From Dioscorea cayenensis subsp. rotundata (taxonomy: Eukaryota; Streptophyta; Magnoliopsida; Dioscoreales; Dioscoreaceae), in the NCBI RefSeq assembly GCF_009730915.1, contig NC_052482.1, forward strand, positions 1-64,000: a DNA stretch of 64,000 nt. The letters are read 5' to 3'. This document shows positions 45,392-57,315 of this stretch, in pieces. The notes below the pieces were generated by a model. That model was not told where the DNA came from. It saw only the letters and a program-made list of their open reading frames with translations, and ran no database searches. Position 1 is the first letter of the stretch. Each line of letters starts with the position of its first letter. Both the position numbers and the translations under genes were made by a program.

Positions 45392-46875
45392 TTATGCATG
45401 TGCCTCTAGCTACCACACGACACTTATTTAATTCAGCCCGCTGGGCAAGAAGCAGTTGTTTACCATTGTTCAGGGTACGCATGAATGGTAGCGAAATCGA
45501 TATCTGGGACTTGATGGTTAGAGATGAAATCTGAGCCAACCTCGTAACCTGGATTGAATTGCTTTCTTTCAGGTGTAGATTCTCCGTAGAAGCCCTCCAT
45601 CCCCACATCTAACATATGGCTGCTATCAACAGACTTGGCATAAGCCGCCATCTCGGAGATCCAAGCCTACATACACAAATTTATTACTTTCACGACTAGT
45701 CTTTGAAGATGTATGTATTAGCTATTGCTTTACAAGTATGATGGAATTATTACTTAATTCTCTCAGTCTGCATGGCTTACTATTTCCAGAATTTGCGTTT
45801 GGGACGCTTTAGCAAACGTAAATTTTTAATAACTTAATTATTGTAGCGTAATAATGCCCACCTGTAGGGTTCTGCCGGAGAGATCACTTTGGCAGCGAGG
45901 TTCATTCATGAGTTCCCATGCAAATATTGTTGGATCGTCTTTATACGCCACCCCTGTTATTGTGTTGATCCTAGTAAGAACTTTCTGGGATTAAGAAGAA
46001 CATTTTAAAAAAGATTAGCAAGCTTGAAAATGATACTAATTAAGGAGTTGCTGCTTAAATTATAGTTATATACATATAGCAGAAGAGAAGGCAGTTGAAG
46101 AAATTGCAGCAGCTAATTAGTCATGAAAAATTCAGTCCTCTGTCACCTTGATATGGTTCTTGTAGAAACCCTTGACAACATCATTACTGAAAAAGTCATC
46201 CTCAGAATTCACATACTGCCCGGCATTTCTTGCCCACTGAACATATTGGTATTTCCCTCCGTACGCGCTCCAGTTATTAACCAAGCAAAGTATGAGACGG
46301 AGCCCATACTTGCTGGCCTCGGATACAACAAAATCTAGAGCCTAAAATGAAATACCACCAAACCGCACAGATCAATAAATTAATTAATTAGCTTAATTTT
46401 TGCTTATCTAGTTATCTACCAGACTGAACCAGTTTAATCGGGTCCATGTTGGCAATTAAGTATGAGCATATACGTGAAAGAAAAATAAAATAAAATAAAT
46501 ATGCATCCATGTAAAATAAGTAACCATGCATGCACTTAAGATGGCCTTCACCTTGAACATTTCCTCATTGTAATTCCCGGGAGAGATCTGCAAGGCCCTA
46601 CCTCCACCATCACTGAAAGCCCACGTCCTAACTATAGTCAGTCCATAACTAGAGGCGTCTTTGAAGGCAGAGGTCACCTTTTCCCTCTCGTAAGGGTCAA
46701 ATGCCTTGTCCATCAACCAGTATGCATTAAACCCGTTGGCATAGAAAGGAAGTCCGTTGACAAGGAAACTTGTTCCGCTGGGCCTTGCGAAGCTATCTAC
46801 TTGACAAGAGCTTCCTTGTTCAAAAGCAAGGAGGCCTAAGAAAGCCATGCAGCATAAGAACTCCTTTCCACTCAT
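43398..46875 (-). CDS. MAN: Mannan endo-1,4-beta-mannosidase (endo-beta-mannanase, GH5_7)
   Basis: Secreted enzyme that cleaves internal beta-1,4 links of mannans in the cell wall and seed reserves. Five exons (46875-46552, 46341-46147, 45984-45862, 45666-45464, 43758-43398) join at GT/AG sites to 1,206 nt, encoding 401 residues, normal for the family. Residues 1 to about 24 are a signal peptide ([11 protein letters not shown] core). [12 protein letters not shown] and [14 protein letters not shown] are family landmarks. The acid/base glutamate is Glu201 in WELMNEPRC and the nucleophile is Glu318 in IVEEFGKSS. The residue FWQLLAQG near the C-terminus is also typical. Intron 4 is unusually long (1,705 bp) and contains a fold-back element, (TA)n and (GA)n runs and a LINE tail; the other introns are about 105-210 bp. 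No coding defect seen. Which MAN paralogue this is cannot be decided here. Confidence 0.96.
44387..44770. mobile_element. Long inverted-repeat (fold-back) element in mannanase intron 4
   Basis: The left half pairs with the right half over about 170 bases per arm. The left arm includes ACCAAACTATGG, TTCAATTTGAATCAAAAT and GAAAATTTTCTGTCA. The complement of the right arm gives ACTAAACTATGG, TTCAATTTGAATCAAAAT and GAAAATTCTCTGTCA. The loop lies near 44570-44602. Arms differ by substitutions, so it is not recent. No target duplication was identified, so the exact ends are approximate. It resembles MITE-type elements common in plant introns. Confidence 0.82.
45285..45297 (-). repeat. Isolated LINE 3' terminal hairpin
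   Basis: GTGGATAAACCAC, reverse complement of the LINE terminal motif GTGGTTTATCCAC, within AAAAGTGGATAAACCACAAA. It has no recognisable LINE body on either side and lies in mannanase intron 4. It probably marks an extremely 5'-truncated insertion. Confidence 0.55.
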
Positions 46876-47621
46876 CTTCTAACCTGATGAAACTTAAAGT
46901 GGGTACTGAAGACGAAATATGTATATTGAAATCCATTCCAACAGCTGGAGTTCTGGGCTTATGTAGTGCTCAGTTGAAAGACATGAACTACGAGCTGCGG
47001 AGATTAATTTGTTTGTGGTGACCATCAAGCGTGCTAAAATCTGCACTAACTAACTAACGAGCTTAAGAAGGTTTTTAATGATGAAATATGGATAAGTGCA
47101 CACTCAACAGATTAAAGGATTTTGCTAGGCCTCCAAATGGACAACTGACAACGTATATGGGCGACAAGAAAAATAAAAGTACCGGCATGGGATTATGGGA
47201 ATTGGGAAAGATGGAATGATGGGCTTCCCCAAACTTATCAAGAGCTCTACGCTACTCTGCTTATCTATCCACAAAAAGATTCATGTTCTTCTTCAATATG
47301 CTTCTGCTTTTGTACTTCTCATTCAGTTCTGTAGGTAGATGATTGACTTAAAAGTTTCCAAACAGATTTTCAGTTCTTTTATCCATTAAATTCGGTTATG
47401 CAACTTGTTGATGGAACCTTCTGCACTTATGCAACTAAACTACTGGTGCATGTGCCGGTTCCTCCCCAACTTAAGATGCTTCTGTTGTGATCAGCAAGTA
47501 GGATTAGCTCTTAATCGAGCTAAGTACTATCTTGGTAAAGGCTAGAAATAGCAGAAATAAAAATAATAAAACTAAATAACAAAAATGTGTAATTCCGACC
47601 AACCTAATAAAATTATGGTAA

Positions 47622-47685
<64 letters not shown>

Positions 47686-47750
47686 CTCATTTGAACAAGA
47701 TGAATAATTTTATCAATTATTTATTTTTTTTAATTTTTAATTTTTGAAAA
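46876..47750. other. Upstream region of mannanase, no gene seen
   Basis: Promoter-proximal sequence followed by AT-rich DNA and a long (TA)n run at about 47626-47679. No clear TATA box can be singled out because of the AT content. Confidence 0.5.
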
Positions 47751-48010
47751 GATGGATAAACCACATTCAATAATTTTATCACTTTTATTTAATTAAAAAT
47801 AATAAATTTTTATAAAGCTAATTCTAATTGATAAAAAAAAAAGTAGCCCTGTTGTGCTCCAACTAGTTTTGTTGGTTGCACTTCTTTCTTTAAGCTTGGT
47901 GCTTCATTTTTGGTGATCCTGGCTTTTTTTTTTCGTTGTTGTTGTTGTTTTTGTGTACTTTTTTTGGTTTATTTTGCAATGAATTTGTGGTTTATCTATC
48001 TAAAAAAAGA
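47751..48010. mobile_element. Two LINE 3' ends in opposite orientation
   Basis: A minus-strand tail (ATGGATAAACCAC at 47752-47764) is followed by a plus-strand LINE 3' UTR from about 47850. That UTR is T-rich with (GTT)n and ends AATTTGTGGTTTATCTATCTAAAAAAA at 47982-48008. No LINE coding sequence remains. Confidence 0.65.
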
Positions 48011-48540
48011 GTGGAGGAAATATAACAAAAAGCAAAACGTAACAACTAGAATAATTGGAAAAACAAAATGCAATAAAATGATACATTAATCAGCTATATG
48101 TGAAAATGAGGCATCAACACGGCCAACAAATATGGGTGACAATTACCAAATAAAAGAAAGAGAAATTTAGCTTAAAAAAACATGTCATTAGTCGAGTTCA
48201 TATTGGAAATGTTGGAAAGTAAATATCCCTTGCCCATTCTTAGTAAAAAGGAAAGTATCGTCATGAAGCGAAACATCTTGAGGAGAAAAAAACATTTCGC
48301 TCAAAATTATATAATTTTGACCCTTTTCCCATGAATAACCCACAGATAGGTAGATGAACCATACCTACTCCTGTCAAACTTGCCGTTCTGCTTAGGATTG
48401 TTGTGATCATAACACAAATATCCAGACACTTTAATTGCTTATATGCGATGGTTTAGTGTGAAATTAAATAAAACATCATGAGCGACTTTTCATGAAGTTT
48501 CAGTGGGGTTTTTAATTGTCAAATAAGCCATTGTAAGAAT
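48011..48540. other. Intergenic DNA, no gene seen
   Basis: No coding or structural signal recognised. Confidence 0.55.
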
Positions 48541-49310
48541 ACATTCTCATGAAAATTTAATTGTTAAGGAAAACTGAAAAACAGAGAGCTCTTGCCACCT
48601 CTAACTAAGAGATACTTATGCTTGCTTTCCACACTTCCATTTACATTCTCATGAAAATTTAATTGTTAAGGAAAACTGAAAAACAGAGAGCTCTTGTGAT
48701 ACAACCTTACCTCTCCAGCTGGAAGATAACCAACATGTTGAGCCTATAGTAGAAGAGAACACCACCATGAAGCATCACAGGAGGCTTCCACGGAAGAGGT
48801 GAACACCGATGAGAGGCGCGTTCAACGCATTCGTAAACCGCCAACTTGGATGCAGGATTTTGTGACCACACAAGTGGCATCAAGACGTCCATAGATTGGG
48901 GTTGAGATATCATAGGTAATCATATCACAATAATGAGTTGTCATAGATTGGGTGATGAGATATCATCGGTAAGCACATCACAATGATGAGTTGTAGTAAC
49001 AATAATATTAGCTGGATTGATAAATTAACAGCTGGATTACTTATTAGGATAAGTTGAGTCTATTTATATGCCATTAGGGTCCTTATGTTGGGGTATGAAA
49101 AGTCTTTTAGTCTATCTTGTTCTTACGGAATAATATCTTTCTTTCTTTATCTTTTCTTCTTCTTCTTTGCCTCTCCTTTGACATTGGTCTTAATCGAGGA
49201 GTAAGAATCCACTCAAAGCAGGTTCCGTTGGTGCGTCGCAAATCTATTGACGTATCATCTTGCCACCTCTAACTAAGAGATACTTATGCTTGCTTTCCAC
49301 ACTTCCATTC
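48541..49310. repeat. Recent 102-bp tandem duplication split by an insertion
   Basis: The 54-bp block at 48541-48594 recurs identically at 48643-48696. The 48-bp block that follows it (48595-48642) recurs at 49263-49310, apparently without change. The order is therefore X-Y-X-insertion-Y: a two-copy tandem repeat whose second unit was interrupted. The near-perfect identity shows the duplication is young. Confidence 0.92.
48697..49257 (+). mobile_element. Copia-derived insertion, 561 bp, with 5-bp target duplication
   Basis: Flanked by TCTTG at 48692-48696 and 49258-49262. The termini TGATAC and GTATCA are inverted copies with the TG..CA ends of LTR elements. The first part is coding-like: EEVNTDERRVQRI followed by RKPPTWMQDFVT (about 48797-48880), the linker ahead of reverse transcriptase in Copia polyproteins. 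The remainder is LTR-like, with a CTTATGTTGGGGTATG stretch and a CTTTCTTTC-rich leader. It is too short for an element and is probably a deletion derivative that could still integrate, or an element that deleted internally after insertion. Confidence 0.7.
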
Positions 49311-50284
49311 TGTTGTGTGTAACAACATATCAAGTTTTTTTTTTATTTACTGAAGGCGGCAAAGGTCACCCCATACAGAAGTATCAAAAGAACAGGTAAA
49401 TACAATAGTGCACCAGTTACGATGATTTAATGACCCCCTAAAAATTTACAGTGTGACAAACTAACATGCGGACAATTAGGACTTGTCACATATACCCAAG
49501 ATAATATCTCAATGACCACAATCCCACAAAATAAATGCTCCCTGTATTGAAGTTGTGGAGAATATAACTCCTCTCAAAGGGGGCCTTATAAATAGTGGAT
49601 GAACAATACATTATTCCTACAGTATTTTTTCAACATGTTTGCACAATATTACGGCACAAAGAATTCGATCTTGCACCACTCACCCCATTCTTAGTGACTT
49701 CCAATAGACTATTTAGTTTCATAAATGATTTCATTATTTCTACAGAATTTTACACATTATCGACAATATCAACTCCAATATGTTTTATAACCTTTCCAAA
49801 TTATGTTTTAAGTATCCTATAAAGTTTAATACAAATTTACCAGCCTCACCTTTTTCCTCATTAAATAAACTCAGATTCCTTGGCTGTAATCATCCATAAT
49901 AGTAAAAATGTAAAACGCACCACAATATTAAGATTTAAAAAGCACCACATAATGGTAAAATTTTCGTAAACCATAATGAATTAAATCAAAACAACTATTG
50001 GCATTATTATGACTCAATGAAAAATGAAGTAGTCTATTTCGCCCTACTATAAGCATCATAAATATCTTTATGTTCTAATGTAATACTACCAATATCCGGA
50101 ATTACCAATTCAGTCAAGTCTTCATGCTCCAATAAAAGATCAATGATACCTTGACGAATGTCCCAATCGTTGATGACAACCATCACAACTCACCCTCTCC
50201 GATGAAGTTCCGTAAAATACAATCCGATCCTATAGCTCTAATACCATGAAAAAATACGAAGAAAAATGTTGTCTCATTAGTAAG
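49311..50284. other. Intergenic DNA, no gene seen
   Basis: AT-rich. The phrases AATCAATACCATGAAAAAATAC-like near 50240 and the Pro-rich segment near 50180 resemble decayed retrotransposon sequence, but not enough to name a domain. Confidence 0.5.
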
Positions 50285-50634
50285 AAAATTGGACGAGTCT
50301 ACACATGCTGTCAAGAGAAGCCTGGAGTTCACTGATCCAGGTGGGGTAAGCCGTGCCACCCCGGAAGATCGAGTTTAATACGGGCTAAATTCGCGATGTC
50401 CCTGATGCCTCCTAGGGAGTTCTCCTTTCCCCCTAAGAGTTTCTGTTTTCTCTTGTATCTGGCTGCTCCACTTCTAGTGGACTATGTTTTTCGCTTGTTT
50501 CCGTTTTAGTTGTGTGGTCATTTCAGACCTTGGTGAAATGCGTCGCTATTGACGCTGTTTGTTGTTACCTTGGCATGTAACTGCTTAGACTTTCTAATAA
50601 ATGTGGTTAATCAACTTTGTAAAAAAAAAAAAAA
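50285..50634 (+). mobile_element. LINE 3' end fragment with poly-A
   Basis: The sequence near 50307-50378 translates as AVKRSLEFTDPGGVSRATPE, the same C-terminal region as the LINEs at 26.8 and 27.3 kb (RRSLDFLGPR, RRSLEFAGPQ). A GC-moderate 3' UTR follows. It ends with ATGTGGTTAATCAACTTTGT and 14 A residues (50602-50634), a diverged form of the shared terminal hairpin. No target duplication found. Confidence 0.85.
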
Positions 50635-51490
50635 TGCCAATCCTAAACATTAAAAATAAAATAAAACTCTATCTATCAAAAATCTCAATATAATCTTCTC
50701 TAGTTAATTAATTAATTATACAACAAATATTCACTTTCCAATATTTCCCATAGTTCACAACACAAGATGGCCATAAACTATCCTAATTTTATGGGATTTA
50801 ATGGCCATTACTTTGGGACCTTTTGAGGGAGTAATTTTGTTTGTGGAAATTAGTATTTCTACATTTAGTAGATTATATTGTTGATTTTTTAATTAATTTA
50901 TAATTTATTTATTTATTTATTATTTTATAAGATTAAATAAATGATGCATAAGATAAAGTAAATCATGAATTTATACTAATTAATTCATGAGCAAAAGTTC
51001 TTGATTATATTTTAATTAGATTAATCCTCAAAATAGTCTCTCTATTATAATGAGATCATTCTTTTAGTCCCTCTATTATGAAATACGTCCATTTAGTTCC
51101 TCTATTTTTTCTGATGGGGAAATGTCAATTCTTACCCTAACGATCGTCAATGTCGCATTTAATATAAAATAAATCAATGTATGATATAAAATCAGATGTA
51201 AAAGTCGCATTTCGGATTCAAGTTCCAAAGATCGGAAATCTTTATCACCTCCACCCGGAGCACCGCTAACCTTTTTTTCCCTCCTTAGCTACCGCCACCG
51301 GAACTCTCCCATTTGCTGTATGGGCCCCAGCTTCTTTGTCCTCATTCATTTGTAAAAGCCATGAGAGCCCAGGATTCCTGGCCAAAATTATGTAAACTTT
51401 TGCATAATTTCATGAAACTTGTCTTAAACTTGTTCTTGTTGCCATCTTGTTATGGACAATGGAGCCTGAGCCTTTAGCATCCTTTCTTCT
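50635..51490. other. Intergenic DNA, dispersed-repeat wording
   Basis: Near 51035-51115 there are three repeats of a phrase like TAGTCCCTCTATTAT, common in unclassified plant repeats. A (GA)n run lies at 51498-51522. No gene seen. Confidence 0.55.
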
Positions 51491-54400
51491 ATCCATTTAG
51501 AGAGAGAGAGAGAGAGAGAGAGCTGTGATCTCCTCCGGCGAACTTCCGGCAATCCTCCGATGAACGTCCGATGATGAGTTTGTGGACTCAACCGCATAGA
51601 TTTCTTTTCCTGATTTTGTCAATCTTCCATGTAATCTCCTAGCCTTTCCTTCTATTTAATTATTAGATGTTGTAGTGCTTGAAAATACTTGGGTGATGAT
51701 TGTCATGTTGCCTTAGATAATAATGGTATTATTGAATGCATGATCTGCATGTTAAGGCCAAGGTTTTTACATCTATTTGGAGTTTTGATCTCACTCTATC
51801 CTTCCATCTTGTGAGTTTGTTGTAGCTGCATATTGATTTCAAATTGTTGACTGCATCCCTCATCCTTCTTTTGAAATTCTTTTTTATTTTTTTTATTTTT
51901 ATTTATTTTCATATGTTGGATATGTATAAGTAGTTATATACATACCCTTATTCTATAGGTCTAGTTGTACATCATTTGTTAAGTTGGTGGAATGATATTG
52001 CAAAGCTAAAAGCAATGTATATTTCTTGTGATTAGTAATAGTGATAGTTTAAGAGTATGAGGGAAGCATTGTAGTGGAATGTGTTTAGATTGGATGGTGG
52101 AGATTTCTCATCAAGTTGAAATATTGGTTCAAGACAAATGTCAAATGATTGGAGGTTAAGCATTGGATCACTTTAATTTTAAATCATGTTAATTGGTTAA
52201 GCTTTTGAGATGCATTTAATTTCCTAGGTGAGTTCCTGCTAGAATACATGCAAGACACTTATTTTATTTAGTATATTTATTTATTTCTTTTATTTTTGGT
52301 TTCTCTCTCTAGAGAATGTAAAAAGAAATATTTGGTTAGTGTTTTTAACTTGTGATTAGAGTGATTTTTGTTCTAACTTTGGTAAATCATTGGGTTTTTA
52401 GGATCGTTTTTAGGGAGTGGTCTTGGACCTCATTTTTTGCACTTAGGCAATACCGGTAAGTAATCACCCGAGAACTCATGTTTTTCATTATTTGAAGAAT
52501 TTCTTTTTCTTGGCAAAAATTATTATCTATTATTTTTATTATGATATTCTTGCTTATTGTATTAATTATAAAATTATCTATTGTCGAATAGGTATTTTCA
52601 TGTATTTCTGATTTATGGCTTTAATTAGCTATGGACTTAGTATTTATGTTTTGGTATGTTATTTTTTTAGAATGGCTACTACTTATCTTGAAACGTTAAT
52701 GCATCATTTATATTAGAATATTTGGTTGTAACCGGATCCTTATTATCTATTTGTTCTTATACGATGTGGTTATGATCATATTATGGTATGATGATAAGAC
52801 CAAAAACTCTTGAGTTAAGGTATAGTGGATGCTTTTTATGTTTTTAAAGGGTGTATGCTAATTATTAATAATCTTGAGTCGATGTACAGATTTGATGGGC
52901 ATATATGTGTTTAGAGAAAATGTTAATGTAGGTGAGTAGGTGAATGTTAGATGTGAATACATCAAGAGAAATGTGGTACTACAATCCTGTGGCAAGGTTG
53001 AGTCTTGAATTTCAGGTTTTAACTTACTATCTAGGGTGGAGATCATAGCCTTTCCTTGATGGTATCCTTACTAAAATTGTGAGGTTAGCACTTGGGAAAT
53101 AAATTAAATGATTTGGTGGTTTAGAGTCAATATTTCAAGGTTTATTGGGCTGGATTATTACAGATTTGAGACTTCGACATTCTATGTTCATGCATGAAAT
53201 TGCTAGAATGAATTTTTAAGTTATGATAATGAGTTGAATGGGAATTGGGGCCTAAATTCGGAGGTCATAGAAGCACAATTTCCAGATGGTTAAAATTGAA
53301 AAATTGTAATGATTTCTTTGATCTATCTACCTGCCAAATTTCATATTTATTGGATATATATTCTATAAGATATGATCAATTATAGTTGACATGTCTTGGA
53401 GGTATTATTGTGTAGACATGCAGATTTAGAGGCCAATTTCCGGATTTAATATGTAAAAATTAGGCAAAAGTGTTCAGTATAGAAAAATATTCCTTATTAC
53501 CATGACCTTCAATTTGCAAAAATTTCATGTTTATTGGATTTATAGATTATGAGTTATGACCCATTAAAAAAAGACTTGCACATGATGACATCTATATGCA
53601 GAATCTTCAGATTTAACATGATCTTTCTCATTCTTGGAGACAAAAAAATTGGGTCAAGTATTAAACAAGGAAAAAGGTTCAGAATTTTTCCTAAGTTACT
53701 TACTACAAAAATATCTTTGCATCTGATGTTAAATTCTGGGAGTTATGCATTTTTGAAATGAGACATATTAGAAGTATTGTTATGCAGAGCTTGTGAGATA
53801 TAAATGTGCATAGTGATTAGTTTTTTTAGTAATGATTTGGGAAATTATTTATTTAATTTTTGTAAGTAATTTCTGTATTTTTCGAGTTATTTTTTTCCTA
53901 AATTGGGATTATGAAATTGTGTATTTCTGTTTGTTTGAATATTTGGAAAATTCATGAATATTCTGCATTTCAACCTTGAGTTTTTGTTTGAATGCTTTTG
54001 ATCTCCAAATGAGCGATATGCAACCACATCGGTGGGGGTTAAACCCACGACCTTGTCGACAAGTAATTTTGGGAAAGTGAGAGCTGCAGTTTCGCACCGT
54101 GTCCGATTCGGTGAAATAATCAACGACCACCGGTATTCAATCTCGGGTCACTGAGGGTAAATAAATGATATCTCATTATTTTTGGCTCGGATCATCACGA
54201 GGATAAACAAATGACCTTTGGCACTTACGATGAAATTTGGAGACATACTCTTGAATTTGTTATTTTTTTGGGTTTGCCCTTTTTGATTTTTGAATTTCGC
54301 AAAAAAACACAAATATTTGTCCCGCTTGAAATTTTACGTATTTTTTTGATATCGTATTTACGGGTTTTGAATTCGATAAATCATATTTGTAAATATTCTT

Positions 54401-55019
54401 TATTAGAATATTTCACTTTTGTATTTTATTTTTGTTTAAATTATGTTTTGAAGACCTATGCTCATTTCCGGCGAATAATTATTCGCAGATTCGAAACTCC
54501 AGTATTCTTTTTGATTTTTAGTTATCTTGAATAAGCGTTACTACTTGAGAACTATACCTCTGTTGAACCATTTATTTTTGTATTTGTTTAAACTATGTTT
54601 AAACTTTGAATTATTCTTAATATCCGAAATCGAGATTCAGTAAAAAGTCATTGTTTTAAGACAATTTTCGGATTACTTCTCGGGCTAGTGAGCTCATGGA
54701 TTTTCTTTAAATCCTTTTCAGATCAAAAGTGATAGATCGGCGTGCATCTTGAGAGATTGTCTGTAGTTGTTGTCTTATCCTATTGTAAATTTTAAGTTCT
54801 TGTTATTGTGTATCCCTGTATTTTGTATTTTGGACTTCTATATCCAAGTATTGTATACTTTGTAGAGTTTGTAATCTTGTAACTCAGTTGGGTTATTATA
54901 ATTTTTGCCTGTCCTGGATCAGATTTTGAGGCCTTGCAGGCCTATGGGGCTCACGCCTTGTGGGTCTGCGGCCGTTTGTCTGCGCACCGGGTCTGGTGAG
55001 CCGGGTTCGGGGCGTGACA
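51491..55019 (+). repeat. Diverged relative of the 40-43 kb repeat (copy B)
   Basis: The right end, from about 54900, reads GAGGCCTTGCAGGCC, then GCGGCCGTTTGT, GCACCGGGTCTGGTGAGCC and GGGTTCGGGGCGTGACA. It aligns with the reverse complement of 40328-40440. A second match, TCGGGTCACTGAGGGTAAA at 54147-54165, corresponds to the reverse complement of about 40872-40890. Further left (about 53200-53800) the AT-rich sequence resembles copy A in pattern (AAATTTCATGTTTATTGG-type phrases) rather than base for base. The left limit is uncertain and 51.5-53.2 kb may not belong. No protein recognised. Confidence 0.55.
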
Positions 55020-55371
55020 TGCTGCATTGTCGATCCCACAATTAATGATCGCTTAAACATAGGGGGGAGCCAAAGTCAAGCCTTAACTTCATGTAAGGAA
55101 ATTCAATGTTTTACAATTCAAGTATTGCAGCAGTAATATAGAAATGTTTTTTTTTAGAAAAGTGAATAAACCACTACTCTATTTAGAAATATTTTATATT
55201 ATATATATATATAAGTAATTTATAATTTAATTAAATCATATTTGTGTCATTCTTAAAATGAACAAAATACATTCTCATGATTTCCCAATATGTATCAAAG
55301 AAGTGAATATTAATTTCATATCTATGACAGTGATCCATATCTTTCACATTTCAAGTCATCTGAAACAACTT
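55020..55371. other. Short intergenic stretch with a LINE tail
   Basis: Contains GTGAATAAACCAC at 55162-55174 after a T-run, a one-base variant of the minus-strand LINE terminal hairpin, without an attached body. Otherwise AT-rich. Confidence 0.5.
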
Positions 55372-55632
55372 TGAGATTCAAGAACTCAAGCAAAAACTAT
55401 TGGACTTCCCCCTCCAATTGTCTTGAATCCTAGGGAAGACAACTTCATTGCAGATAGACTGGCCTCACATGGAAAACTAAACCCTCAACTCTTTTTCTTC
55501 TTCCAGGGCAAAGATCGTCCCTCCTGGCTTGAAGACATTTGTAACCAAAGAAACTTATCCTTCTAGCCTTCTTATGGTTTCCTCCCTTTTACTTTTTCTT
55601 AAATGTCTGCACTTTTTCTAAAAAAAAAAAGT
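55372..55632 (+). mobile_element. LINE 3' fragment with RNase H end
   Basis: Frame: IVLNPREDNFIADRLASHGK, then LNPQLFFFFQGKDRPSW and LEDICNQRNLSF with a stop at 55566-55568. This matches the end of the RNase H-like (RVT_3) domain that follows reverse transcriptase in one plant LINE lineage, with its REDN..AD.LA signature. A short 3' UTR and an A-run at 55620-55630 follow. It belongs to a different LINE lineage from those ending in RRSLEF. Confidence 0.8.
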
Positions 55633-56532
55633 CATCTGAAACAAGCATACACTATATATATAATAAATCGGAGGTCAGAATTATCGTGTTGTTCGACTCG
55701 GGGCCAGTTCAAGGGTAAGGCCCATAAAACAATTGCTTTAGGCCCCAATGTTTTTAATGCCTCATTTTTAAAATTTTTTAATAATAATTTTAATTTTAAA
55801 GACTCGTCTTTAGATTTTTTTAATAATAATTTGAAAAACTTAAAATTTTAAATAACTCCCAATAATTATCATAATACAAAAATATTTTAATTTAACATTT
55901 AGCCAATGCTATATAATTTTAATTAACTTTTAAAATTTAAAATAACACAGTAAGATATTAAATATTTTTATTTCGATATGTAATCAATCTCATATCTTCT
56001 CTAACCAACTTTCTAAAATCATATTTTACTTGTCTCATATATTTATTTCTCCAAAATTAATATAATATTTATTTTTTAATGGTAAATAAGAGTTTTTGTA
56101 GTTTTTATGATTTTGTTATATTTTTACTTTTATGATTCTACACACAAAATTTATATATATTTCTTATCTTCATCACGAGTTAGTACTTTGTAACATGGAC
56201 AAAGACAAATAAACATGTATTTATTAAAATTTATTGTGAAATTTTGTTTTAGACCTCTAGTTACTTTAAGCCACCCCTTGTTTGGCTTACTAAGACTATT
56301 TAGAAATGATATTTGGAGGTGGTAGAAGTGAAAATAATAATAATAATAATAATAATTACATCTTACTTTTGGGGCTGAAGAACAATGAGGACATGATCAC
56401 AAATAATAGTCAGTTATTATTAGCGCACTCCCGATTGTTTTACTTTTCCAAAGACAAATACATAGGAGTACATAATATCGGTATCGATTCAGTCTCAGCG
56501 AATCACAAATTAAAGCCCACAGCCATAAGATC
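55633..56532. other. Intergenic DNA, no gene seen
   Basis: Around 55690-55750 the phrase GGGGCCAGTTCAAGGGTAAG and TTTAGGCCCC resembles the end of a common plant dispersed repeat, but the other end was not found. An (AAT)n run lies at about 56334-56357. The GLP 3' untranslated region probably occupies the last 150-250 bases. Confidence 0.45.
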
Positions 56533-57315
56533 TTAAATCACTTTTTTGGGGGTCAGCCTGGACTTGATCTTCTCGATCTCCTTGGTTCCAACCTGGAACG
56601 CCTTGGTCAACACAGCGTCCGGCACCGATGGCGTTGATGCGAAGAGCGTGGCACCGATGGACTGCGTCCCAGGTAGCTGGCTGTTGAAGGCAGCGATTAC
56701 GGCCGCCGGAACTTTGCCATTGTTCTTCTGGAAATGGACGAGCCCCCTGGGAAAGACGAATATATCACCTTTGCTGATGGTCTGGGAAATGAGCTTGTTC
56801 GTCGTGGTGATGAAGCCCACGTCGAGGCTGCCATCGAGGACGAAGACCATCTCGGTGGCGCGGGGGTGGGTGTGAGGCGGGTTCAACCCACCGGGGGCGT
56901 AGTCGATGCGCGACATTGACACACCGAGCGTATTGAGGCCAGGGATCTTCTCCACGTTGGCCCCAGTGACCAGGGAACCCATCGTATTGTTTGTGGAACC
57001 GGGGTTGGCCAGTCCTGCGAAGAAGAAGTCCGTCTCGTTCACGGCAGCCGCGGCCTTGCAAGCGAAACCATTCAGTTTCACCGCTGAACATACAACAATT
57101 AATGGATAAATATATATATTATGACTACATATATAGCGTCCGCATGCATAATAATTAGCATTACATGAAACAATAACACAAGATGGAGATGATGGTGCTT
57201 ATTAATTACTCGAGTTGAGATCGGCGACGCAGAGGTCCTGGAGCAAGTCGGGATCAGCGAAGACTGGGGAAAGGGTGAGGACGAAGGCGAGAAAAGAAAA
57301 GATGATCCTCCTCAT
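56533..57315 (-). CDS. GLP: Germin-like protein (secreted cupin)
   Basis: Two exons (57315-57210 and 57083-56533; GT/AG intron of 126 bp) join to 657 nt, encoding 218 residues, the usual size. Residues 1-20 form a signal peptide ending VFA. Cys29 and Cys44 are the N-terminal disulfide pair of germins. Cupin box 1 (GGLNPPHTHPRATEMVFVLD) supplies His106, His108 and Glu113. Box 2 (GDIFVFPRGLVHFQKN) supplies His153. These four ligands bind Mn in germin hexamers in the cell wall. Family members act as oxalate oxidase, superoxide dismutase or have unknown roles; the sequence alone does not tell which. The NNT sequon (residues 67-69) is a potential glycosylation site. The gene is GC-rich in its exons. 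No defect seen. Confidence 0.96.

Noticed and set aside
53990..54070. tRNA-like B-box wording (GGGTTTAACCCCCACC on the minus strand)
   Set aside because: No convincing A box at the right distance and no cloverleaf; it lies within the copy B repeat, so I did not list it as a SINE or tRNA.
56546..57109. Plus-strand frames and a second minus-strand frame opposite the germin-like gene
   Set aside because: Shadows of GC-rich germin-like exon 2, with no independent similarity.
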